Origin: Opitutia bacterium | GTDB lineage: Bacteria; Verrucomicrobiota; Verrucomicrobiia; Opitutales; UBA953 | Assembly (NCBI GenBank): GCA_021204635.1 | Contig: JAJPZB010000127.1 | Location: 1 to 7,689 of the forward strand | Reading direction: 5' to 3' | DNA length: 7,689 bases | Part shown: positions 1 through 4,611 of the stretch, piece after piece | How positions within the stretch are numbered: position 1 is the first letter of the stretch | Layout: every line of letters starts with the position of its first letter | The notes under the pieces: model-generated | What the model saw: only the letters and a program-made list of their open reading frames with translations | Database searches by the model: none | What the model was told of the DNA's origin: nothing | Program-made: the position numbers and the translations under genes

Positions 1-733
1 TTTGATTCCCTCCCCCTTCCCCCCTCCATCCATCCGGCCGGCAGGTGTCCAGGGCACCGTCCCAAACAGCCCCTAACAATATTCCCCCCCGGGGGGGGGT
101 AAGCCTCAACACTTTAGCGGGGACGCCCGCCACAATCGCGTATGCAGGAACGTCGCGAATGACAACAGCGCCGGCACCTACGAGGCAACTTTCGCCAAGG
201 GTTTTCACGCCAACCATCACTGTCGCCCCCATGCCCACATACGCAAAATTCTTGGCAACAACCCCTGCTCCAAAATTCACGCCGTTTGACAGAAAAACTC
301 CAAGCCCAAGCTTTGAGTGGTGGATTAAATTTACCCCGTCCGCGATCATGGAAAAATCTCCAATTTCGGCATAAGGCATTATCACAGTGCATGCCATTAC
401 ATACACCCCGATTCCAATTTTCGTGCTTGAGGCGACGACGGCCGTGGGATGAATGTAGCACGGGGTTTCACAACCAAGTTCGCGAGCCTGCATCAAAAAA
501 CGCACGCGGAGTTTGTTGTCGCCGAGCGGGCAATAGACAGCACGAACATCATGCGTTTTCACAAGCGTCGCAAGCGTCTCCGTTTTGCCAAGCACGGGGG
601 CGCCACGCACCACTTTGCCCTGCATGCTTTCCGCATCATCTAAGAACCCAACAACCTCCACGCCGGATTCCCGCAGGTAGGCGAGATACACTTCGCCATA
701 CGTCCCCGCTCCAATAATCACACTCTTCATCAT
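1..733 (-). CDS. PglD/NeuD-family sugar O/N-acetyltransferase, copy 1, 3' end beyond window
   Basis: This gene reads from ATG at 733 (or the adjacent ATG at 730, which matches the paralogue's MKS start) and is open to the left edge with no stop. It should acetylate a nucleotide-activated amino sugar in the cytoplasm using acetyl-CoA. The first ~40 residues carry a Rossmann-like glycine motif (VIIGAGTYGEV). A left-handed beta-helix of hexapeptide repeats follows and ends in the family-typical AGVPAKVLR. A His-His pair (GVNLIHHSK) sits where the family has its catalytic His plus an acidic residue. It is about 80% identical to the copy at 2063-2812, nearly identical at both ends and more diverged in the middle. 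AAGGAGGG at 741-748 lies 7 nt before ATG 733, and the upstream ATP-grasp stop overlaps the start. After AKVLRLT the frame enters a C9G7 homopolymer (84-99) and continues as about 30 residues of unfamiliar tail, so the real C-terminus depends on tract length. Family is confident; substrate is unknown. Confidence 0.85.
   Translation of the reverse strand, partial: MMKSVIIGAGTYGEVYLAYLRESGVEVVGFLDDAESMQGKVVRGAPVLGKTETLATLVKTHDVRAVYCPLGDNKLRVRFLMQARELGCETPCYIHPTAVVASSTKIGIGVYVMACTVIMPYAEIGDFSMIADGVNLIHHSKLGLGVFLSNGVNFGAGVVAKNFAYVGMGATVMVGVKTLGESCLVGAGAVVIRDVPAYAIVAGVPAKVLRLTPPRGGILLGAVWDGALDTCRPDGWRGEGGGNQ
84..99 (-). repeat. C7G9 homopolymer junction at 3' end of acetyltransferase copy 1
   Basis: The plus strand reads seven C then nine G, so the coding strand is C9G7, self-complementary over 14 nt. 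C9 or C10 leaves the frame open to the window edge; C8 would stop at TAG (73-75). The next bases (AATATTGTTAG on the coding strand) resemble those after the 915-923 tract (AAATATTGTAG). The 166-bp repeat itself is absent here. Confidence 0.8.
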
Positions 734-807
734 GCCGCAACCCTCCTTTCGTTTGTGGTGGCAACAAACGGCATGGTGGTGGAGAACGTGCGAGCGTTCG
801 TTGTCAT
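730..807 (-). CDS. 25-aa mini-ORF in repeat copy A, upstream of acetyltransferase copy 1
   Basis: It encodes the same peptide as the mini-ORF at 1989-2066, with three synonymous changes (Thr, Ala and Thr codons). Its SD is AAAGGAGC at 813-820. In the present tract state the ATP-grasp frame reads through this mini-ORF in phase, so its peptide forms the last 25 residues of that protein. With one fewer C in the 915-923 tract the ATP-grasp frame would instead stop on its ATG. Its own stop overlaps the ATGATG start of acetyltransferase copy 1. Confidence 0.45.
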   Translation of the reverse strand: MTTNARTFSTTMPFVATTNERRVAA

Positions 808-1992
808 GCTGCGCTCCTTTCCGCGCAACATGCCACCACCAACCCACGGGACGCCACGGTGGCGGGAAATCCCACCACCGTGGCGCCACCACTGACCCGG
901 GCTACAATATTTGAGGGGGGGGGCTGAGCGCGCCTCTCCTATCTTCATGGGCACATAGTTGTCCACAAAAACGGGAGCGCCATCGACGTCTCGCAAGATC
1001 AAATTATTTTTCGGGAAAGTTTTTTCAATTTCCGGGGAAAGCTCCGATTCGCGACCGAGAGCGCACAACAAATGATATTCGGATAAATTAAATCCTGCAT
1101 TTGCGAACGACGAACTGAATGCAACGTGGCGAATATTTATTTCGGTTACTTTCGGGTTTCCTGCAGCGTCTGCCTTCATATCCGCCACCACCAAGCCATT
1201 CATTTTCACGCCACATTTGTTCGCCACAAAGCCTATTGCGTCCAATGCGACTTTGCGAATGCGGGGATCGTTGAGCAATCTCCCTTTTGACGTATTTCCA
1301 GTGATTCCGGAAACCGCAACTTTCGCCATGATATATTCAATGCGTTCGGCAATTGCCAATTTTTTCAAAACTCCATCTTTGAAAAGGCAAAAGCAACCGT
1401 AGTTTCCGCCGGGCAAAAATTCGGAAAGCTGGAAATTTTCTATTCCCGTGTTTATCTCGACCCACGCCCGCAACTCCGTTTCGTTGCCCGCCATGAATGA
1501 ACCCTTGCCCGACGCCGTGCCCGCAGAGGCGTCGCGAATCCAGACCGGATAGCCAAACGGATTCTTAAAACTTCCCGACAAAACTGAACTTTTCTCCAAG
1601 CGCAGACTCTTCGGAATCAGTCCCGTACCGGAAAGAACGTCGAACAACTTTTCTTTGCTGATGACAGTCCTGCAAAACTCGGGCGGTGGCAACAATGATG
1701 GCACGGGGAAAGGGTTTTCCGCCCAGTGGAGCACTTCCACCTCGGGCACAACGATTACGGCGTCGGGTTTCTCGCTCGCGAGGATCTCGGAAATCACGCG
1801 GCGATAATCGGGATCTTTGACGGCGGGCACCTTGTAAATGCGGTCGAACAGTCCCTCGTAAATTCCGTAGAGTGTTGTCGCCATGTCCCAACCGACAAAC
1901 ACAGAGTTGCGGAACTTTTCACTTTTCTTCAACGAGCGCAAAACGCTCCGCGACGACACGGCGCACGCGCCTGTGACAACAATCTTCATCAT
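730..1992 (-). CDS. ATP-grasp ligase (carbamoyl-phosphate synthase large-subunit-like) with repeat-encoded C-terminal tail
   Basis: The 420-residue protein has an N-terminal Rossmann-like pre-ATP-grasp domain (about 1-105, MKIVVTGA), then an ATP-grasp fold. A nucleotide-binding loop lies at 149-166 (YPVWIRDASAGTASGKGSF), with Arg153 where many relatives have Lys. The metal/substrate strand VTEINIR lies at 282-288, followed by FANAGFN. The family activates a carboxylate as acyl phosphate and joins it to an amine. Here the enzyme would plausibly modify a sugar or its amino group, but the substrate is not identifiable. The family-like part ends near residue 356. Residues 357-420 are encoded by a C9 tract (915-923) plus the downstream repeat, and the last 25 equal the repeat's mini-ORF. 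The stop TGA (730-732) overlaps the next gene's ATG. The start at 1992 is chosen because AAGGAGGG (2000-2007) lies 7 nt upstream; ATG 1989 is the alternative. Direct repeats flank the gene on both sides. Confidence 0.85.
   Translation of the reverse strand: MMKIVVTGACAVSSRSVLRSLKKSEKFRNSVFVGWDMATTLYGIYEGLFDRIYKVPAVKDPDYRRVISEILASEKPDAVIVVPEVEVLHWAENPFPVPSLLPPPEFCRTVISKEKLFDVLSGTGLIPKSLRLEKSSVLSGSFKNPFGYPVWIRDASAGTASGKGSFMAGNETELRAWVEINTGIENFQLSEFLPGGNYGCFCLFKDGVLKKLAIAERIEYIMAKVAVSGITGNTSKGRLLNDPRIRKVALDAIGFVANKCGVKMNGLVVADMKADAAGNPKVTEINIRHVAFSSSFANAGFNLSEYHLLCALGRESELSPEIEKTFPKNNLILRDVDGAPVFVDNYVPMKIGEARSAPPLKYCSPGQWWRHGGGISRHRGVPWVGGGMLRGKERSMTTNARTFSTTMPFVATTNERRVAA
741..748 (-). promoter_or_regulatory. 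Strong SD of acetyltransferase copy 1
   Basis: AAGGAGGG lies 7 nt before ATG 733, favouring that ATG over 730. Genes in the window that are not preceded by the repeat lack a comparable SD. Confidence 0.8.
852..885. other. Hairpin in repeat copy A
   Basis: Arms 852-866 and 871-885 form 15 pairs with one mismatch around an AAAT loop. No T run follows on the transcribed strand, so it does not look like an intrinsic terminator. In the transcript it sits between the tract and the mini-ORF SD. Confidence 0.6.
915..923 (-). repeat. Poly-C tract (C9 on coding strand) at 3' end of ATP-grasp core
   Basis: Nine G on the plus strand, read as Ala-Pro-Pro-Leu at residues 357-360 of the ATP-grasp protein. 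C9 gives read-through to the TGA at 730-732. C8 would stop at 804-806 on the mini-ORF ATG. C10 would stop at the TAG at 902-904. This is the usual length range for slipped-strand mispairing. Confidence 0.85.
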
Positions 1993-2066
1993 GCCGCAAC
2001 CCTCCTTTCGTTGGTGGTGGCAACAAACGGCATGGTGGTGGAGAACGTGCGGGCGTTTGTTGTCAT
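1989..2066 (-). CDS. 25-aa mini-ORF in repeat copy B, upstream of the ATP-grasp gene
   Basis: The mini-ORF begins MTTNARTF and ends NERRVAA. It has its own SD (AAAGGAGC, 2072-2079, 5 nt before ATG). Its ATG overlaps the stop of the upstream acetyltransferase (ATGA), and its TGA (1989-1991) overlaps ATG 1992 of the ATP-grasp gene. The second copy (730-807) encodes the same 25 residues, and the three nucleotide differences are all third-position synonymous. That supports translation, though three sites is a small sample. The NERR end is simply the reading of the next gene's SD (CGAAAGGAGG), so a purely regulatory coupling role is as likely as a functional peptide. Confidence 0.5.
   Translation of the reverse strand: MTTNARTFSTTMPFVATTNERRVAA
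2000..2007 (-). promoter_or_regulatory. Strong SD of the ATP-grasp gene
   Basis: AAGGAGGG lies 7 nt before ATG 1992 and inside the mini-ORF codons. It decides the start at 1992 over 1989. An identical site at 741-748 serves acetyltransferase copy 1. Confidence 0.8.
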
Positions 2067-2102
2067 GCCGCGCTCCTTTCCGCGCAACAGTCCACCACCA
2101 AC
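2010..2102. other. Long inverted repeat enclosing the copy B mini-ORF
   Basis: GTTGGTGGTGG (2010-2020) and CCACCACCAAC (2092-2102) are exact complements, enclosing the mini-ORF SD and most of its codons. Inside, CAACAAACG (2021-2029) pairs with CGTTTGTTG (2054-2062) next to the mini-ORF start. Copy A keeps both with single changes. Other GGTGGTG/CACCACC modules could compete for pairing. Confidence 0.45.
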
Positions 2103-2812
2103 CTGCGGGACGTCACGGTGGTGGGAAATTCCACCACCACCGTGGCGCCACCACTGACTAAATTGATTCGAGGGGGGGGGGTAACCCTAAGCACTTTAGC
2201 GGGAACGCCAGCCACAATCGCGTACGCAGGAACGTCGCGAATGACAACAGCACCCGCGCCTACGAGGCAACTTTCGCCAAGGGTTTTCACACCCGTCATC
2301 ACTGTTGCGCTTATGCCGACATATGCGAAATTCTCGGCGACAATGCCGGCACCAAAGTTCACGCCAGTGGACAGAAAGGCGCCGCAACAAAGTCTGGCGT
2401 GGTGCGCCAAGTTGACGCCGGCAGAGATCATGGAAAAGTCGCCAATCTCGGCGTAGGGCATTATCTGCGAATTTGCCAACACGTAAACACCTGCCCCAAA
2501 CTTAACTTCCGGCGCAACTATAACAGACGGGTGGATGTAACTTGGCGTCTCATAGCCAAGTTCGCGGGCTCGCGACAACAGTTGCACACGCCGCCTGTTT
2601 TTCCCGAGCGGGCAATAGACCGCGCGCACGTCGTTGGTGGTGGCGAGCGTCTCCAACAAATCCGTTTTGCCGAGCACGGGGGCACCGCGCACCTCCTTGC
2701 CCTGCATGCTTTCTGCATCATCTAAGAACCCGACAACTTCTACGCCGGATTCCCGCAGGTAGGCGAGATACACTTCGCCGTACTTTCCCGCACCGATAAT
2801 TATGCTTTTCAT
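2063..2812 (-). CDS. PglD/NeuD-family sugar O/N-acetyltransferase, copy 2
   Basis: The 249-residue protein begins with MKSIIIGAGKYGEV, a Rossmann-like sugar-nucleotide-binding domain (about 1-90). A left-handed beta-helix acetyltransferase domain (about 95-210) follows, ending GVPAKVLR. His137-His138 sits in the family's active-site strand. His137 probably matches the catalytic histidine, the usual acidic partner is His138, and Phe146 replaces a His often seen in acetyl-CoA binding. It follows the PglC-like transferase after 11 nt, and PglC/PglD pairs are known from bacterial glycosylation loci, where PglD N-acetylates a UDP-4-amino sugar. No clear SD precedes ATG 2812. The fold should end near residue 210. 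Residues 212-249 come from a C10 tract (2172-2181) and the repeat in the frame giving SGGATVV...CCAERSAA. The stop (2063-2065) overlaps the mini-ORF ATG (2064-2066) as ATGA, which favours coupled re-initiation. Family is confident; the acceptor sugar is unknown. Confidence 0.9.
   Translation of the reverse strand: MKSIIIGAGKYGEVYLAYLRESGVEVVGFLDDAESMQGKEVRGAPVLGKTDLLETLATTNDVRAVYCPLGKNRRRVQLLSRARELGYETPSYIHPSVIVAPEVKFGAGVYVLANSQIMPYAEIGDFSMISAGVNLAHHARLCCGAFLSTGVNFGAGIVAENFAYVGISATVMTGVKTLGESCLVGAGAVVIRDVPAYAIVAGVPAKVLRVTPPPRINLVSGGATVVVEFPTTVTSRRLVVDCCAERSAA
2111..2147. other. Hairpin in repeat copy B
   Basis: Arms 2111-2124 and 2134-2147 pair over 14 positions with one mismatch, around a 9-nt loop. 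It is the counterpart of the copy A hairpin. The stem keeps its pairing although stem, loop and a 3-nt indel differ between copies. Confidence 0.6.
2172..2181 (-). repeat. Poly-C tract (C10 on coding strand) at 3' end of acetyltransferase copy 2
   Basis: Ten G on the plus strand, read as Pro-Pro-Pro at 212-214. C10 gives the tail that stops at 2063-2065 on the mini-ORF start. C9 would give Leu-Glu-Ser-Ile then TAG (2158-2160). C11 or C8 would read through the repeat and mini-ORF to the ATP-grasp start. Confidence 0.85.
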
Positions 2813-2823
2813 GCGACTGTTGC

Positions 2824-3441
2824 TTAGTTGTGGCCGTTAAAAGGCTCGCTACCGACTTTGTCCGAAGAGCTGTCGATATCCGCGCGCCTCAAAACTTTTG
2901 CAACAGTCATAAAGAAAATTTTGGCATCAGTCAAAAACGAAACGTGATCTACGTACCAAACGTCGAGCTCGAATTTTTTGTGCCATGAAATCGCGTTACG
3001 CCCGTGCACCTGCGCCCAGCCTGTGACGCCGGGCAAAACTTCGTGTCGCCGAGCCTGCTCCGGCGAATACAGCGGCAGGTAGTGTATGTGCAAGGGTCGC
3101 GGTCCGATGATGGAAATGTCGCCCCGCAGGATATTGAATAGTTGCGGAAGTTCGTCGAGTGATGTGGAGCGCAGAAACTTTCCGGCGGGCGTTATGCGTT
3201 TTTCGTTGGGGAGCAGTTTGCCATTTTCGTCGCGCTCATCGGTCATCGACTTGAATTTGTAGAGTCGGAAAATTTTGGCGTTTTTCCCAGGCCTTTCCTG
3301 CGAAAAAATTACTCCTGCGCCTTTGTTGGCAAAGTGCAACCAAATCGCCAGCGCCACGAGCAATGGCGAGAGGATGACGACAGAGACTGCGGCGATGGAA
3401 AAGTCTAAAACTCGTTTTACGCAATCTCGGTATATTTTCAT
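2824..3441 (-). CDS. PglC-like monotopic polyprenyl-phosphate phosphoglycosyl transferase (bacterial sugar transferase)
   Basis: At 205 residues this matches the small PglC-type phosphoglycosyl transferases, which are only a catalytic domain. They move a phospho-sugar from a UDP-sugar to undecaprenyl phosphate at the inner face of the membrane, starting oligosaccharide assembly. A single hydrophobic segment at about 14-36 contains Ser25-Pro26, consistent with the re-entrant helix. Next come the basic Arg-Leu-Tyr-Lys-Phe-Lys-Ser-Met stretch (59-66), the catalytic Asp96-Glu97 pair in SLDELPQLFN, IIGPRP (111-116), and the PGVTGWAQVHGRN motif (137-149). It starts 9 nt after the cyclo-ligase stop and ends 11 nt before the acetyltransferase, so it is probably the first gene of the glycan part of the unit. 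No clear SD is visible before ATG 3441. The transferred sugar cannot be read from the sequence. Confidence 0.94.
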   Translation of the reverse strand: MKIYRDCVKRVLDFSIAAVSVVILSPLLVALAIWLHFANKGAGVIFSQERPGKNAKIFRLYKFKSMTDERDENGKLLPNEKRITPAGKFLRSTSLDELPQLFNILRGDISIIGPRPLHIHYLPLYSPEQARRHEVLPGVTGWAQVHGRNAISWHKKFELDVWYVDHVSFLTDAKIFFMTVAKVLRRADIDSSSDKVGSEPFNGHN

Positions 3442-3450
3442 TGTCGTGAA

Positions 3451-4119
3451 TCAGTTCATTCCGACAACAGGGACGCGAGGTTGCTTGGTGGTTTTGAACA
3501 CCCCGAGACTCGGAGACACGAGATAATCGACCGGCTCGTCTGTCGGCTCGGCGTCGAATTTGTCGATGATTTGGCAATCGAATGCGAGACCGATTGTCGT
3601 GGAATTTTTTGAAATTTTCCGCAGGTAGTGGTCGTAAAACCCTTTGCCGTAGCCGATTCTGTTGCCGCCCATGTCGAACACGACGCCCGGGACGACGTGG
3701 CACGTCGGCGCGTCGATCGGGATTTCGGGGCAATGGTCGCGCGGCTCGAGAATGCCAAACGAACCCGGCGCGAGATCGACCGCCATGTTTTTAATTTGGA
3801 AAAGCCGGATTTCGTTTCCGCAAACCTTTGGCACTGCGGTGATTCTGCCCTTTTCCAAAGATTGCAAAATGCCGATGTGCGTGGGCACTTCGCTGCGCAC
3901 GGAAATGTAGAACGAGACACATTCCGACTCGGAAAACGGCTTGAACGCGCGCAGGTCTGTCCGGATTTTCGAGGCGAATTCGACATTGTCGGTCTTGTCG
4001 ATGGCGTCGCGCAATGCGAGATGTTTGCGCCGCAGCATTTCCTTTATCCGCTGCCTTTCTGCGAACGCGGGGTCGCACCTGTTGTCGCGTGCGTCTTCTC
4101 TGTTGTGGTGTTGCGTCAT
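3451..4119 (-). CDS. ygfA: 5-formyltetrahydrofolate cyclo-ligase (5,10-methenyltetrahydrofolate synthetase)
   Basis: The enzyme uses ATP to convert 5-formyl-THF to 5,10-methenyl-THF in the cytoplasm, returning stored or inhibitory folate to the one-carbon pool. The signature PGVVFDMGGNRIGYGKGFYDHY (144-165) is the family's phosphate/folate-binding motif. FGILEP (121-126) and the basic N-terminal LRRKHLALRDAI helix (29-40) also fit. At 222 residues it is longer than the usual 180-200 because about 22 charged residues precede the conserved start. ATG 4119 is still the only good start, since the next Met (residue 28) would cut into the conserved helix. It follows the thioesterase stop by 21 nt and precedes the sugar transferase by 9 nt. 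A metabolic tie to the glycan genes is not evident, and it is probably just co-transcribed. Confidence 0.94.
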   Translation of the reverse strand: MTQHHNREDARDNRCDPAFAERQRIKEMLRRKHLALRDAIDKTDNVEFASKIRTDLRAFKPFSESECVSFYISVRSEVPTHIGILQSLEKGRITAVPKVCGNEIRLFQIKNMAVDLAPGSFGILEPRDHCPEIPIDAPTCHVVPGVVFDMGGNRIGYGKGFYDHYLRKISKNSTTIGLAFDCQIIDKFDAEPTDEPVDYLVSPSLGVFKTTKQPRVPVVGMN

Positions 4120-4140
4120 CTTTTGTGGTGGCTGCTGCTA

Positions 4141-4578
4141 TCAAACATTTGCCGCAACAGTACCGTTTGCGGCATTGTCGCGGAAAGCTTTTTCTATCGT
4201 CTCTGTGAAAAATTTGGGCGGGCGAATTGCCTGCGAATCGCGGTTCATGAAGGCGTGGAGCGTCATTCCCGTGGTCAAAACTTCGTCGCCGCGCAAGACT
4301 TCGTATTCGATTTTTATCTTCACTCGCGGCATTTCTTTCATCATTGCGCGCACGACAATGTCGTCGCCAAAGTGCGCGGGAACTCGGTATTTCACGGAGA
4401 CTTCCAAAACCGGCAACAAAAATCCGTTGTCCTGCAGTTCGCGATACGGCATACCGAGCTCCGCCAAAAGTTGCGTTCTCGCGACCTCGAACCACGGCAG
4501 GTAGTTCGCGTGATAGACGACGCCCATCGCGTCTGTCTCCGAGAAGCGCACCCGTATCTTTGCTTCGGTTTTGAGCAT
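4141..4578 (-). CDS. YbgC/FadM-family acyl-CoA thioesterase (hot-dog fold)
   Basis: The 145-residue protein is a typical single hot-dog domain. The motif FSETDAMGVVYHANYLPWFE (12-31) carries Asp16, the usual catalytic aspartate of the 4-hydroxybenzoyl-CoA thioesterase class, and the Tyr-His-Ala-Asn-Tyr stretch that lines the acyl-CoA site. Downstream, VSVKYRVPAHFGDDIVV is the expected second core strand pair. It should hydrolyse acyl-CoA thioesters in the cytoplasm, but chain-length preference cannot be judged. In many bacteria this family sits next to tolQRAB-pal; here it lies between topB (33-nt gap) and the folate enzyme (21-nt gap), so the Tol link is not supported. The gap to topB contains the 10-nt palindrome GTTGCGCAAC (4596-4605), of unknown meaning. 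No strong SD precedes ATG 4578. Confidence 0.93.
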   Translation of the reverse strand: MLKTEAKIRVRFSETDAMGVVYHANYLPWFEVARTQLLAELGMPYRELQDNGFLLPVLEVSVKYRVPAHFGDDIVVRAMMKEMPRVKIKIEYEVLRGDEVLTTGMTLHAFMNRDSQAIRPPKFFTETIEKAFRDNAANGTVAANV

Positions 4579-4611
4579 TGTCGTGTTCGCTAAAAGTTGC
4601 GCAACAATTGA

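Larger units (their letters stand above)
731..896 (-). repeat. Intergenic direct repeat, copy A
   Basis: This copy of 166 nt matches copy B (1990-2158) at about 155 of 166 aligned positions, plus one 3-nt indel. It runs from the start codon of acetyltransferase copy 1 back to CCACCACTGAC. In transcript order it holds a 15-bp hairpin (852-885), an SD, the mini-ORF and a second SD. A diverged spacer (897-914) separates it from the poly-C tract. The repeat follows an ATP-grasp gene here and an acetyltransferase gene at copy B, so it is not simply part of a duplicated gene. Confidence 0.93.
1990..2158 (-). repeat. Intergenic direct repeat, copy B
   Basis: This second copy is 169 nt. It encodes the last ~30 codons of acetyltransferase copy 2, then the mini-ORF and the start signal of the ATP-grasp gene. 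Spacer 2159-2171 separates it from the C10 tract. With copy A it forms same-orientation repeats about 1.26 kb apart that bracket the ATP-grasp gene, so homologous recombination between them could delete or duplicate that gene cleanly. Confidence 0.93.

Noticed and set aside
45..374. Plus-strand ORFs opposite the acetyltransferases (also 2118-2456)
   Set aside because: They resemble each other only because the acetyltransferase genes are paralogues; the minus frames carry the family motifs.
852..885. Intrinsic transcription terminator in the repeat
   Set aside because: The stem is GC-rich but no T run follows on the transcribed strand, and downstream genes are in the same orientation with overlapping stops and starts.
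732..914. Plus-strand Trp-rich ORF across repeat copy A, with a counterpart in copy B
   Set aside because: It is antisense to the mini-ORF. The copy differences are silent in the minus-strand mini-ORF but include a Leu/Trp change on the plus strand, and the ORF has no SD. Its openness reflects the GGT/CCA composition.
731..2158. Integron attC sites or a gene-cassette array
   Set aside because: The inverted repeats lack the GTTRRRY/RYYYAAC core pairs, the junctions carry ribosome sites and reach exactly to start codons, and no integrase is in view.
731..2158. CRISPR or insertion-sequence origin of the repeats
   Set aside because: There are two copies of ~166 nt, more than 1 kb apart, with no regular spacers, transposase, terminal inverted repeats or target duplications.
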